In this document: positions 34,701 through 46,439 of the stretch, piece by piece
Position numbering within the stretch: position 1 is the stretch's first letter
Layout of the letters: every line of letters starts with the position of its first letter
Assembly: GCA_963969595.1 (NCBI GenBank)
Contig: OZ018415.1
Location: 2,046,001-2,110,000 of the forward strand
Direction: 5' to 3'
DNA length: 64,000 nt
Origin: Neckera pumila
Taxonomy: Eukaryota; Streptophyta; Bryopsida; Hypnales; Neckeraceae
The notes under the pieces: generated by a model
What the model saw: the letters and a program-made list of their open reading frames with translations, nothing else
What the model was told of the DNA's origin: nothing
The model's database searches: none
Program-made: the position numbers and the translations under genes

Positions 34701-35310
34701 CAAAATGGCCGCAGCATTGCTTACGGTACTAGTAGGTATCCCCAAAATCATCCCTGACCTAAAACTGCCGTCTTCAGTCTCTATACATCTCCAAAATCAA
34801 TTATATACCTATGCGGAAGAAACAATTTTAGAACCAAATTTTGACCCTTTGTAACGTTTGCATACTGTATCCAAATGCCGTGTTCTTTGGTGCATTGGAA
34901 CCTCCTTTCACTTGTCAACAAGATAATATCAAAATTTAACCAGTCTAATAATAGTAACTAGTCTAATTTGTGGCGGTTTTGGGTGTACCCACCTTATGGG
35001 CTGACTTGAAGTTCGTATTCTGGCTTCGAATACCACCGAAGCTTGAATGGATAACTGTGTCCTATTCAAATTACAGAAAAATTCATGGCTAGCGTCGATG
35101 TTGGAAAAACTTGCAGCACCAAGAGGCTTCGAATATTTGCTTGATGCGCAGAATGATCGATAGTGAGTGTGATTTGATAATGTACCTTCAACCAAGACAA
35201 TCCCAATGGGATTAGGGTTTTCAGGTTGAAGCAAGCGGGAAATAGCACAGAATACAGTAGTGCATTTCGTGTATGTGCGATTTTTGTTTTGTTTTGTTGT
35301 TTTGTTCAGG
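34700..35310 (+). promoter_or_regulatory. Upstream and leader region of CDC123
   Basis: Composition becomes GC-richer from about 35080. The bases just before the start codon read TTTTGTTCAGG/ATG, a strong acceptor-like context, so a 5'-leader intron is plausible. I could not fix its donor. No TATA box was identified with confidence. Confidence 0.35.
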
Positions 35311-36618
35311 ATGAAGGCATCCGACGTTGTCCGTTGTCAGATTCAGGAATGGTATCCCAAGTTTCGAACTCGTTCCATTCGGACGCAGATAGTGCCTTTG
35401 CCGGAGGATTTCGTGAGCTATCTTCTGGAGGATGGATTGTTTCTTCCGGAGGAGAGCGATGCAATGCCGAGGAGGACGCAGGTGCGGGTGCCCCAACTGG
35501 AAGCGGAGGGCTATTCCGAATGGGAGGAGGAGGACTGCGAAGATGAGGTGACGCCCGTGCCGACGTTTCCGGAGCTAGCTGCGGAGGTGGAGACGGCGAT
35601 CGAGAAAATGGGAGGGGACGTGATGCCCAAGCTCAATTGGAGTGCGCCCAAGGACACGGCCTGGATTGCTACCACAGGTGATTTTGTAACCCTAACCCTT
35701 ACAGGATTTATATTCCTTCTATCTGGAAGGAAGTGTCTCCAGTTTAGGGTTTATATCTTTTGACAGCAATTACATTGATAATTTTGTGAACAGCATAATT
35801 CAGATGGGTTCAAATCTTACATGACTTGAATCAGTGAAGGACTCTGCAGTTGATCATACTGTTTTTTCTATGTTATTTTTTTTTTCAAATTATATGTTTT
35901 TCCGACGAGTTCATGGTTTTTGTTTTTTATTGAAAGACTTTTTGATTTGTGTCGAGCGAAATTTGCGACCACAGGGAGCATGAAGTGCCAGAACTTTGGA
36001 GAGGTTGCGCTGCTGCTCAAGGCGTCCGACAACGTTGTCCATGATCTTTGTCACGCGTTTGACTCATGTGAGGATAAGAGCATGGAACGACCCCCACAAG
36101 TGGTGCTCGCGTTGCGGAAGTGGTATGATGTGAGGCCTGAGATGGAATTTCGTGGCTTTGTGCGCGGGAACGTTCTTCTCGGGATTTGCCAGAGGGAAGT
36201 GACAGGGTTTTACGAAACGTTGTTAGGGCGAGAGGAGGAGCTCGCTGACCTAATTTTGGACTTCTTCTTGGAGAATCTCAAGGACGATTTTGGGGGTGGG
36301 GACTACACATTCGACGTGTATGTCACGAAAGATAACAAGGGGAAACTGATCGATTTCAATACGTGGGGAGGCTCAACACTTCCACTCTTGTTCTCATGGG
36401 AGGAATTGGAGGATAGATTTTTGGAGGCGCAGGGTACAACTTTGAACCCTCATGTTGAGTGCCGAATCGTGACGAGTGAAGGATTGGTGCAATTGGGGTT
36501 ACGAGTAGGCACAGGAGTGCCTATCGATTTTGTGAACCAGGGAGCGTGGGAGGATATCATCAGGCGAGAGTCCGAACGCGAGACTCGTGAGCTCGAGAGG
36601 GGAAGAGCTGGAGCATGA
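35311..36618 (+). CDS. CDC123: CDC123/D123 family protein, eIF2 assembly chaperone
   Basis: Two coding exons, 35311-35677 and 35975-36618, join across ACCACAG/GTGATT and GACCACAG/GGAGC to encode 336 residues, the usual family length. CDC123 is a cytoplasmic ATP-grasp protein that binds eIF2 gamma and promotes assembly of the eIF2 trimer for translation initiation. Landmarks: the N-terminal CQIQEWYPKF (9-18); the acidic stretch near 66-80; PKLNWSAPKDTAWI (106-119), hallmark of the family; FRGFVRGNVLLGICQREVTG (181-200); and YTFDVYVTKDNKGKLIDFN (233-251) with the probable metal/ATP residues D236, D249 and N251, followed by the LLFSWEELE segment. Plant relatives as I recall them have DFNPWGG; here it is DFNTWGG. 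The basic, charged C terminus ends RGRAGA. No lesion is seen and both splice sites are canonical. It stands alone. Confidence 0.95.
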
Positions 36619-38800
36619 ATTTGAATGAGTTTTAAGCAATTTAGACAATGTAAATCTTGCACATGCCTAACAATTATTCTTTCTACAAGGTCTTGATCTC
36701 CTTGCTTAGAGCTCGTTTCGTATGATAAGACGACACCAATGAGGGCTATGTTTCTTGCTAGTTACTTATTCATCCTTGTAATTTGGGAATTGGCATGATC
36801 TGGGCTCCTTCCCTGTAGCCCTTAGCTCGATACGCTCACGCTTGCATCTCTGCCTGCTCTCTCGACTTGCAAGGTGGGGTATCAAGAATTCTGCATATGA
36901 TTGAGATTATAGGACATGAGAATTCAGCGTAGCATTGATTTCCAGGTTTTGCACAGCTTTAGGTTGAGCCAGTTGATGAATTCTTCTGAGGCTGCAGTGC
37001 CAAGAAGTTCAAGAGCAACGACTAAGAGAGGGAAAGTCTTGCTCGTCTATGTTGCTAAAACTGGAAGGACTGAAGGAGCATGCTCAATTGCCTTTGTTCA
37101 ATGGCCTTAAAGCAGCACAATGTAAGAAGCGACTGGGCCCAAGTAGGTGGTTGCAGATGAAGAAGTGCATGTCTGAGATCAACATCTCTTGATTGAAGCT
37201 GCGAACGGACTGTCCAGTCAAAGAGGATGCTCATCCGCGTCCTATGTGGTGGTGAAACTGGACCAGCGAGGGAATCAGCTTCACACAGTCTTTTCTTCTC
37301 TCGCCGACCCGGCTAAGGCAGCGGAGTACGACACTGGATTTTTCAGAGATGGCATTGAAGGGAGTGGTTTAGGGTTGCGTGCTATTCTTATTTACATGGA
37401 TCCATTGGTGCTTGGATTTTCGTTGCTGTGCTAATAGTCCTGAAAATCAGGGGTGACGTAAGGGAGAGGATACTATTTACGTCACTTCACAAATGTAGGA
37501 GTTAGATTTGGGGGAGATGTACAGAGTTTTGGAGAGATCTTTAGGTACAGGAGCCAAATTGGTTGAGGTCAAGTTTTGATCACTATGTGTGGATGACTTA
37601 TGCAAGTCAAACGTGGGAGGTTGTAGACCACTGTAAGAGACTTTTGACAACCGGTTTTCTATTCAAAGATCATTGACACAGACTTTTAGCTTACACCACT
37701 TGCTAGTAAGTTTTACCAAGTGTATGAATAGATGGTTGGTGTTGGTAACAGGGGGTAGTTTTAGAGACTGAATGAGGCACTTCTAAGTTTAAATATTCTC
37801 TACCTTAACTGAGTTGTTTGCACGCGTGATTGCAGAATTGCAGATTTAAACAAAAGTATTTGAACATCACCTCCCCCACTTGGGGTGTGCAACGAAACAG
37901 TGGCAGCAAATGCTTGTGACTGGCGCTGTGGGAGATTTTGACAGGGACTGGAGACTGGCATTTCCCAACATAGGAATCTTAATGAGTGCAATGCGTCATG
38001 AACTCGTACTGTCAACCGCTTCGTGACCAATTTGTTGGTTTTGAAGGAGATTGGTGGCAACAATGCAGAACTTGCACCAATACTATCTGCATGGCATGAA
38101 GGTGGAATGGTTTCATGTTGCGTTTGCCACTGTCGGTCACACTGATTTCTTTCATGTGTAAGTTCTGTATTGCTGAAGACTAGTTGCAAACCAAATAATT
38201 TCGTCATTTTGAGGAATAGTGTGCACAGCAAGATTTGTGGAATATGGTATCTTGTGTAAATTGCCTCTTTGCAGGTGGAATCGTTCCACCCTCCAGACTG
38301 GGATGACGTCGTGATCTTAGAGGTCTACTTCGTGATGACGGCGTCTGGCCTACGTTACTTGCGTGACTGGTACTTTGTCCTCAATCCTTGACTGGCAAGT
38401 AAACTCCTGTAGCCTGACCTCTGCATTTGAACTTAGCAGAACTTTAATCTGCAGTTTGCTAAGAACTCTAGCCCCATTATTGGTTCAAGTCTAATTTCGT
38501 TTGTCATTTTGATATGAGTATGTCTCTGCTTGGGAACCTCTTTGACTGCAATACTCCCTAGTGTTAGCTCGCATTGTTTTGTGAATAGATTGAATATAGT
38601 GACCTAGCTTGACTGCAATACTCCAAAAGTTCAGACAAAGAATGCATTGAAAATTGAACTGTGTTGTGGATATATTGACCTAGAATGAACAACTAGTTCT
38701 GCTAAATTCAACAACTTAAAGTTCTGCTAAGGATGCATTCTTGCATCAGTCCTGGACGCTCTTGTCAACCCAAAAACCAGCTATTTCACATATTAGTCAA
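36619..38800. other. GC-richer DNA downstream of CDC123, one coding-like stretch
   Basis: Likely CDC123 3' leader first, then unique sequence. The plus strand is open from about 37174 to 37434, with protein-like content in the middle (SSASYVVVKLDQRGNQLHTV, DPAKAAEYDTGFFRDGIEG). I recognise no family and no good exon neighbours, so it may be chance or an old gene fragment. The 143-codon minus-strand frame at 37800-38231 lacks protein-like character. No repeat boundaries were found. Confidence 0.3.
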
Positions 38801-38806
38801 AAGAAG

Positions 38807-39027
38807 TACTCCCTCCGTCCACAAATAGGTGTCCATTTTGGACCTTGTGTTTTGAAGGTTATTTTCAATAGGACATATGAAAGAAGATTTCTAGTGTACT
38901 ATTATATTAAGGTTGCAATGAACACGTGAAATGTTCAATTGATTCTCGTGATGTAAAATTTGGAACCGTTCTGAATTAAGCTTTCACGATCAAAACTGTG
39001 GACACTTGCGTATAGACCGAGGGAGTA
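38807..39027. mobile_element. Stowaway-type MITE, 221 bp
   Basis: Ends TACTCCCTCCGTCCACAAAT and the near inverse (GACCGAGGGAGTA, preceded by GTGGACACTTG). TA at the outer edge is the expected mariner-type target duplication. Small size and CTCCCTC(C/T)GT ends are the Stowaway signature known across plants. Confidence 0.92.
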
Positions 39028-39700
39028 GTATCCATTTGGAGGATGAATGTACGATCAGAGATAGAGGTGAATAGTTTAGTTTAGGCAGAAGTCCACTCTT
39101 GTCTTTCCTCGAAGAGAGTCTGGTTGGACAATACTCTAACGTAATTAGTCCCTCAAAGCACCTACCTCACTGAGTACCTCAATTAGCCCTGGAAGGACAC
39201 AACCCTGCCCAATATGTGTATGCTTTGTTCTACAGTGGGGTATAGTTCATTTACGAATTTTTGCTGCTGAGATTAGGTTAACTTTGGGAGGCCCGTGTAT
39301 GCTAAAAAATGAATGGAATTTCGAATTGTAAATTGCATTGGAATCACATGAAAGTCTACTTTATCATCATTACAAATACACATACGTAATTGAAAATCAT
39401 GCAAAGAGTTTGATGTTTTCTATACACTATCTACCATCTAGTATTGCCACATTTTGTGAAAATTACAACTTGTATTGAATGGCCCATATTAGAAATGAGC
39501 CTTCACAATTGTTTTAGAGATACTTGTCTCATACCACTTGAATTGCTTGTATAATTTCTTGCTTTTTCTTCACCCCATTGCAAAAAATCTTTGACTATCT
39601 TCTAAACATCCTCTATGAAATGGTGTAGAGTATACAAAAGACATCCAAATTGTTGTATGATTTTAAATTATTCCTTTTTCACTTGTTTTGAAGTTGAAGT
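39028..39700. other. Intergenic DNA, nothing assigned
   Basis: Ordinary AT-rich sequence. No gene or clear repeat. Confidence 0.4.
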
Positions 39701-39707
39701 ACAATTC

Positions 39708-39816
39708 ATTGCAATTGCAATTGCAATGCAAATTGCAATTGCAATGCAAATTGCAATTGCAATGCAAATTGCAATTGCAATGCAAATTGCAATTTCAATG
39801 CAAACTTCAATTTCAA
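39708..39816. repeat. 18-bp minisatellite built on a palindrome
   Basis: ATTGCAATTGCAATGCAA repeats four times with two degraded units on the right. The core ATTGCAATTGCAAT is a perfect palindrome. The 111-codon frame over it merely reads the repeat (AMQIAI units). Confidence 0.9.
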
Positions 39817-40320
39817 AATTGGTTTATTTTTTACCATGCTACAGCTTCATGAAGTTGATGAATTGTCTAGTGAAAACTAATAGTGAAAAATTTATAAATG
39901 AACTATACCCCATTGTACAATTAACAATTAACAATGAAGTTAGTCATTAGTCTTTTAGGTCTGCAGCATCCTTGTTGAAGTTTGATTGAAGGTCAATCAA
40001 GTAATTCTAGTATCAAAGGTATGTTGTTGAAGCCAAAGTGTTTACCACTAGAGAAAATTTTAGGCCTCCGGTGGGCTGCTCCACAATCCTTCAAAGTATC
40101 TTGAATTTTTGTTTTTCGAGGTTGACAAATTCTTTTTTTTCCTGTTTCTGCGTAGTTAAAACTACAGTGACAGTGGCACAGGAATCCAATTTTACGAGTA
40201 AAAAAAAAAAAAAATGTAATGTTAAATTTTTTTTTTTCAAAACACAAAATCTAATTGTTTCAACGAGCAATCAACCAAGTTGATTGTTCATCGAGGGCCT
40301 TTTCGAGATTGGCAGGCCAA
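39817..40320. other. Intergenic DNA, nothing assigned
   Basis: Contains A-run and T-run tracts near 40200-40240. No gene. Confidence 0.4.
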
Positions 40321-40326
40321 GCTTAA

Positions 40327-41250
40327 CCCCTAAAGTTTCACGACTATGTAATCACCAAAAACGCTCCAAAACTGCCATTTCTAATACAACTACCAAATTT
40401 TTGGAAAAAAACAATTTTTGACACATGTAACCGTAGGATCTTGTAGTATGATATTTTGAAAACATGTGGTAAAAATTTCAGAAAATTCCACCATGTGGAT
40501 CATAAGATATAAGCATTCAAAGTCTTGAAAACCATTTTTTCAATCCTGCGAAAAACTGGGCAGCTGCACTTTGCAAGCTCACTTTTCAATGAAAAAATGC
40601 CAATAAAGGTGGTGCTTCTTTAAATTCAGTTTCCTAAACAAGTTGTCTATATGCATGAAAAATTTCACATCATTTGAAATTGTACAACATATAGGAAAAA
40701 AAAAGCAAGTAGAAAGAAGTAGAAAATGACTTAAAATACTAAATTGTTAAAAATTTAATCATGGAATTTAAAAATGCCAATCCCAACGGCTGTAATGTTG
40801 TAATAATCAACCTACATCCTAAGATTTTATTTTTTTCCAAAAATATTGAAAATTGAGTTAAATAAACGACTTTAAAGTTTTTTTTTAGAGTAGAGAATCC
40901 ATAACTGCCCGCAAACCCAAAACCCTCATAACTTTTGACTCATTGATTGAAATGGAGTGACTCAAAGCTTTTTAAGTATATATAAATGTAGAGAACCAAT
41001 TTTTTTTTTTAAATTCCGGAAAAAATGATTTTTTCTGATCTGCCCAAACTACCCGTTACAAAAAAAAGTAACATATTAGGTCACAACTTTTGACTCGTAT
41101 TTTGAAATGTCATGAAACTTGGTACACATGAAGATATTCCTTGCCCTTACCTTCTATTAAAATTTCAGCCTCAAATATGGATATCTCTAGTCACACGTAC
41201 CTGCCCAAAATTTCTATATGGCCAAAAAACGCATGTTGGTCCTTTAGGGG
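40327..41250 (+). mobile_element. TTAA element T11, subfamily B, 924 bp
   Basis: Ends CCCCTAAAGTTTCACGACTA and TTGGTCCTTTAGGGG, with TTAA at 40323-40326 and 41251-41254. Subterminal blocks shared with T12 and T14 include CCAAAACTGCCATTTCTAA, ACATGTAACCGTAGGATCTT and TTGTACAACATATAGGAAAA. No coding capacity. Confidence 0.92.
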
Positions 41251-41280
41251 TTAAAATAGCTTGGCATGTCAATCTAGAGC

Positions 41281-41314
41281 AGCACTTGGGAGGGCTGATT
41301 TTTTATCTAATGAG
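41281..41314. mobile_element. Possible Helitron-like 3' end (degraded)
   Basis: CAGCACTTGGGAGGGCTGAT followed by TTTTTATCTAATG aligns closely with 57357-57385, where the hairpin is intact. No 5' end was found here. Confidence 0.3.
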
Positions 41315-41319
41315 TTTTT

Positions 41320-43250
41320 GCTAGATTATTGCCTTCCTATTTGAACAAGCATTTTCTAAAATAAAAAACTAGTGGTCAAAAATCCTGAAAATGTACATCA
41401 AAACTAAAGTGAAGAATTGAACATCTCCTAAGAATTTCAGTTTCATTTGAACATCAAAGAAAACCTTAGAAATTATGTTATTCCAAAATTGGCCTCATAT
41501 ACAAATGAGGTTGGACCCTTTAGGATTTAATGTATTACTTGATTTTTCTTGAAAAGTATTCCGCCCACTACATAACTTTTTTTGTGGGGGGGGGGCGTGG
41601 GCGGGGGGTGGGTGGGTGTTGATTCATAAAAGACCAATTTATTACATGTTTTTTGTTATCAACCTTGAAAACTAAGCCTTTCTTGCTTGTGACACTTGTG
41701 GTGCAAACTACCCATGCCAACAACAATAATGCACAGTGAAATGACTCAACCCTCTCTAAAATAGGAGGTCTATAAACTGCCCATTTAAGCCTAGTACCTA
41801 CCTTATCAATGATAGATATTTCAAGGAGCATGTCACTCATTCCTAAATAGGGATTGCATTTAGAACTCAGTTGATTTAAGGGCCTCCTACACAAAATAGT
41901 GAAATGAGGTTGCCTTATCAATTAGGTTGCCTTATCTGAGATAACTTACCTCAAAGGTCAATGCTTGTTCCACATGGAGGCGCATGCCACTCTTTGAACC
42001 AAGCCTTGAACTAATGCACAAATCTATGTCATACACATGGCTCTCAATTGCATGCATCATTGTACAAAAGCAGTGAATATTTCTATAGTGTGGAATATCG
42101 AGAATTTAGTGTGGGACAACCTAATTTCACTATTTTGTGTACCTTACTTACACTACCTCAGTCTTGGACACACACGCTCATAATTGCACATTGAATTCAC
42201 TTGTGATCACAATTTGACATGTGGAAGTTGTCCAATCAGATGTGTACACCCTGTCATTATATCCTTATGATAAACATGGAACACACAAATTAATAAGTTA
42301 CAGAGTGTACAACTAGAGACAGACCGTGAGCGTACTGTATTGTATAGGATCTTTTGTAATCTTCCTCCACGTACGTTATGCAACGACAGTTGTTTCTCAT
42401 TTATCCTGAAAACAATACAACAATTTGTCGGCATTATATATCCTAAGCTTTGCAGTTTGCACACAAGTATACGTGAACTGAAGTATCGTGGGCAAAGACG
42501 GAGATATCAAACTCTGAACTTCGCAACACCTCACCAGTGTTTCTCAAGTCAATGCAACTCACCTCAATTTTGTCGACTTGGATCCATCACAGACCGTCGT
42601 CACTCTCTCAATTCCTCGCAAATTAAAACGAGCTAGTTCACTGAAGTGGACCAACTTTGCGGCAATTTCTTGGGGTCCAAGCTAGAATGTTCGTTCCAAC
42701 GTTTCTGCTGAGGCGGATTCTGCAAATGCCCCTACTGAAGTACTCCGTAGTACAAATCCCGCCCCTCTTTGCTTATTAAACACAACTGTAAGTTACTGGT
42801 ACTCTATCTTACGTACATTCAACCCAGAAACACATTTAACATGTGAGTACTCCGTAACTTACAACTTGACAAGCTGACAGTGCTGCTGCTGCTGCTGCCA
42901 CAAACTGAAGAATTCTAGAAAAAGTGCCAAGGGTGAGATGGAAGTCAGCAAATTAGGAGCTGTAAGAATAAGTAAGGACAGTTTCAGACTGCCAGATTGA
43001 GAATTCGATGAACCCAGCAGCCCTAATTAAGCTTACCTATAGTACAAGCAATAAATCAAACTTTCAGATTCAAAAGAGTACATAAATTTCTTATCACTTC
43101 TTTGCAATGAAATCCCGTTTCATTTGTTTAAAAATAAAAGAGTACATAAAATAATGTTGAAAATATTCCACATTTTTTTGCCATATCAAGTTGTTCGTAA
43201 CACTATTCAGCAATGCGTAGGCCTGGGGGTCTTTCCGAGTCGTTACGATA
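41320..43250. other. Intergenic DNA; G-run tract, (CTG)n and GC-richer unique DNA
   Basis: CCCTTTAGGA before TTTAA at 41515-41529 looks like a lone TTAA-element end. A G-rich tract lies at 41585-41617. From 42300 to 43050 the sequence is GC-richer and looks unique, with a short CTGCTG run near 42883 and recurring ACTCCGTA motifs near 42743 and 42847. Frames here, such as 42340-42636, are not recognisable. Confidence 0.4.
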
Positions 43251-43266
43251 AGCAACTAACCCTTAA

Positions 43267-44201
43267 CCCCTAAAGGTCGGAGACTATGTTTTCACCCAAA
43301 ATGCTCCAAAACTGCCATTTCTAAATAAAGTATCAAATTTCAGAAAAAAAACATTTTTGAACACATGTAACCGTAGGATCTTGTAGTAAACTTGTTTGAG
43401 AAGATGTGGAAAAAATTTCAGAATTTTCCACCATGTGGATTGCAAGATAATAGCAATTGAATTGACAAAAACCCTTTTTTTGTCCCTGCAAAAATCCGGG
43501 CAGTTGCCCTTCACAAGGTCACATTTGTATGAAATAATGTCCAAAATGGTGGTTACTCTTTAAATTCATTTTCCTAGACAAGTTGGATACATGCTTGAAA
43601 AAATTCAGATCATTTAGAATTGTACAACATATAGGAAAAAAATAGTAAGTAGGAAGAGGTCGAGAATGATTCAAAACACTAAATTGTTAAGAATTCATTT
43701 ATGGAATTGAAAAATGCCAATCCCAACGGTTCTAATGTTGTAATAAACAATCTACACCCAAGGTTTTGTTTTTTTTTCAAAAATATTGAAAATTGAGTGA
43801 AATAAAGGACTTCAAAGTTTATTTTAGAGTTGAGATTCCATAACTACCCTCAAACTAAGAATCCTCATAACTTTTGACTCATAGATCCAAATGGAATGAT
43901 TCAAAGCTTCCCACCTACATATAAATCTAAAGAACCAATTTCAAATTTTTATTTTTTTTAAAAGTGATTTTTAAAGAAGTTTTTTTTTGTTGCCGGGCTG
44001 CTCGCCGAGCAATGAAAATGACATATCATGCAATAACTTTTTAATCCTGTAATCAAAAGTTATGAAAATTGTTGGGCCTTAAAGCTACTCCTTGGTAAAA
44101 TGTTGTGTGGAAATTTGAAAGAAAAAAAATAAAATCTCCGCTCGTAGTGAGCTGCCCCCAAAAGCTATGTTCTCAAAAAAGCATGTTCAGTCCTTTAGGG
44201 G
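43267..44201 (+). mobile_element. TTAA element T12, subfamily B, 935 bp
   Basis: Ends CCCCTAAAGGTCGGAGACTA and TCAGTCCTTTAGGGG, flanked by TTAA at 43263-43266 and 44202-44205. It is collinear with T11 and, in reverse, with T3 and T4. Its minus-strand 86-codon frame is not kept in the other copies, so it is not a gene. Confidence 0.93.
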
Positions 44202-44205
44202 TTAA

Positions 44206-45207
44206 ACATCACGACTTTTGAAAACACACTGAAAAGCTAGCCAAACCGTTCATGTAGAAATAAATATATTCTATGTGGACAAAAAAATGAAAAAGTCAAT
44301 TTTGATTTCTTGAGAGTTTTTTATGTTGCTTGGAATCGAGCATTTTGTGCTTAGGAGAGTGATCATGACTTTTTCTCCTGATTGAAATTTTCTTAAAAGC
44401 ATATTTCAAGAAAGATGCTACATTTCTTTACCTTAAAAAAAATTCAAAAAATCAAATGGAAACGTGCCCAGTATCCTTGCATAAACCCTGCAATGACATT
44501 GAGATCAAAAAGTGTCTGATGGATGACTTTCCAAATCACTGTAGAAATGAAAAATACATCTATCAGTGCATCATTTTTTTGGGTGACTACTTTACCTTTG
44601 TCATAGGCCACCGCCTTCCATTCTTCCAGGATTAAAAGAAAAACATTGCAAAAATTCAAACCTTTAAACTTAAGGTTTAATAATCCAACAATTGACATGA
44701 TATTGATGTCGAGAGAAAGATCAGAGATGAGGTAAGAATGTTGAATCACAGCTGCGATTCTATCCTCAAATGGATTCTTCCCTCCGAAGTCACGGCCGCC
44801 TCCACGCACCGAGTCCGTCTTCGTCGAAAGAATGTGTAAACATTATAAAAGTAATGAGAATCTCACTAGCCAGTGCACCTGCAACAGTAGATAGATCGAT
44901 AGATGTGGGCGAAAGTGCGGAGCAATTCTTCAACATTGCAATTCTTCAACTTCGGAAAGACAAGGTGAAACTTTGTTGATGCTGCTCCGCAACTGAAGCC
45001 AGAGCACTGAAGAGCACGTAACGGCTACGTATTTTCTTCTACAGTTTCCAAGTCCAACCATTGAATCAATGATCCATTCGGAGCTTTCCGGATGCTCCAC
45101 ATGTGTTGACTTCACATCGACAGAATCTTTCCCGTTGTAGCGGTCGGTTCTATCAAATGCAACCAAGGCTTGAAAAAGGAATGAACCTCCACATCTAATA
45201 ATAATAA
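44206..45207. other. Unique DNA with a weak minus-strand exon candidate
   Basis: The minus strand is open at 44444-44809; its first part (RDFGGKNPFEDRIAAVIQHS, then DINIMSIVGLLNLK) is protein-like and comes from the GC-richer end near 44700-44815. The rest looks like chance extension. No family or splice partner was found. Confidence 0.25.
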
Positions 45208-46430
45208 GGTCACTACACCTAAAATCCCACACTTCCTAAAATCGCACACTCGATATTCTTGTCTAAAATGTACTCCCACTATTCATGTGACTCTATGATC
45301 GCTTTTGGATACAACTATTCTCAGTACTTTGAAAATTTGTAGTTTATTCACATGGTGTCCAAAAAATGCATTCTAAGAGTATCTAGATTCCCCTTTTGAC
45401 TACCAATGGGACCCACCAAAAAAAATTCAATACAATATAATAGTGAAAACCATGCTAAATCAGGCTGAATTGCTTAACCCCTAAAGGACCGAGGCCCTTT
45501 TGGTGCCAAAAAACACTCAAAATTGCCATTTCTATAGCAAAATGTAAGAAAATTTGAAAAATGTTTTTGTTTCACATCTAACTGTAGGATTTTACACCTA
45601 ACTAGTATGAGAGTATGTGGAAAAAAATTCGGAATTTTTGACCGCACAGATTGCAAGATATCTATGTTTAAAGTGAAAAAAAAAAAAAATTCAGCACATT
45701 GTGGGACTAGATTTTTTGACTTTGAACATTTTTAACTTTATTTTTTTGCACTACACAGTTTTGAGCTTTTAATGTTTATACTAGAGAATTGAGTTGAGAA
45801 TCTAGCCAAAAAAAAAGTTCAAAAAAACTTAATTTTCATTATTAAAAAAATTGTTAAGTAGAAGTAGGTATGAGATAGAAGGAAAATCTAAAATATTTAT
45901 ATATTTTAGGTGAGATTAAAATGCACTAATCCCAATGGTGAGATTTTTCTAGCAAGTAAACTAAACCATGCAAAAAAAAATTTGAAAAATTCGAAAAATT
46001 GCATTCAGAAATGAATCATACAAGTTATTTTTTTTCAAAAAGATGCTCTAACTGCCCGAAAAACAAGAATGTCCATAACTTTCTCATGCAAAATCCAAAT
46101 GAAATGAATCAAAGCTTTCTAGATAGACAAAAATATAATCTATGAGAAAAAAAATACTTAAGAAAAAAAAAAAAAAAATTGCAAATTTTTTTTGCTGCCC
46201 GCCATCCCCTGTTTTTAGCTTATATGGTCATAACTTTTGTTCCCGAGCACCGATTGTGAAAAAAATTATATTCCCATGAAGCTAATCAGCTTTTCTACCT
46301 CCAAAAAAAATTTCAAAAAATCAAAAGAAAATTTCAGCCCGTAGGTACCTGCCCAAAAACGCATTTGTCCCCCCAAGGGACAATGGTCCTTTAGAAGTTA
46401 ACTGTGCAATTGAAGGTCAGTTATTTTACC
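45208..46430. mobile_element. H-family MITE, copy H3, split by TTAA element T13
   Basis: Left part 45208-45477 starts GGTCACTACACCTAAAATC and carries the H interior (TAGTTTATTCACATGGTGTC, CCCCTTTTGACTACCAATGG). Right part 46398-46430 is CTGTGCAATTGAAGG and the degraded terminal repeat. H1, read in reverse, supplies the unbroken sequence TGAATTGC-TTAA-CTGTGC. Confidence 0.8.
45478..46397 (+). mobile_element. TTAA element T13, subfamily A, 920 bp, nested in H3
   Basis: Left end CCCCTAAAGGACCGAGGCCC, right end GGTCCTTTAGAAG (drifted from GGGG), TTAA at 45474-45477 and 46398-46401. The closest relatives are T1 and T9. The last 60 bp carry TTGTCCCCCCAAGGGACAAT, a near-palindrome also present in T9. 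Confidence 0.93.
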
Positions 46431-46439
46431 TTACCTCCA

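Noticed and set aside
35800..35830. tRNA-like B-box (GGTTCAAATC)
   Set aside because: No A-box at proper distance and no cloverleaf; it lies in the CDC123 intron.
37800..38231. 143-codon minus-strand ORF
   Set aside because: Low-information composition, no splice context, no family recognised; length alone is not enough.
39615..39950. 111-codon ORF with AMQIAI repeats
   Set aside because: Translation of the 18-bp minisatellite.
43284..43544. ORFs inside TTAA elements (also 5651-5848, 33260-33451, 45474-45656, 59677-59880) as possible proteins
   Set aside because: They share phrases such as CKILRLHV because the elements are homologous, but frames are not kept across copies, stops differ and they read through terminal repeats.
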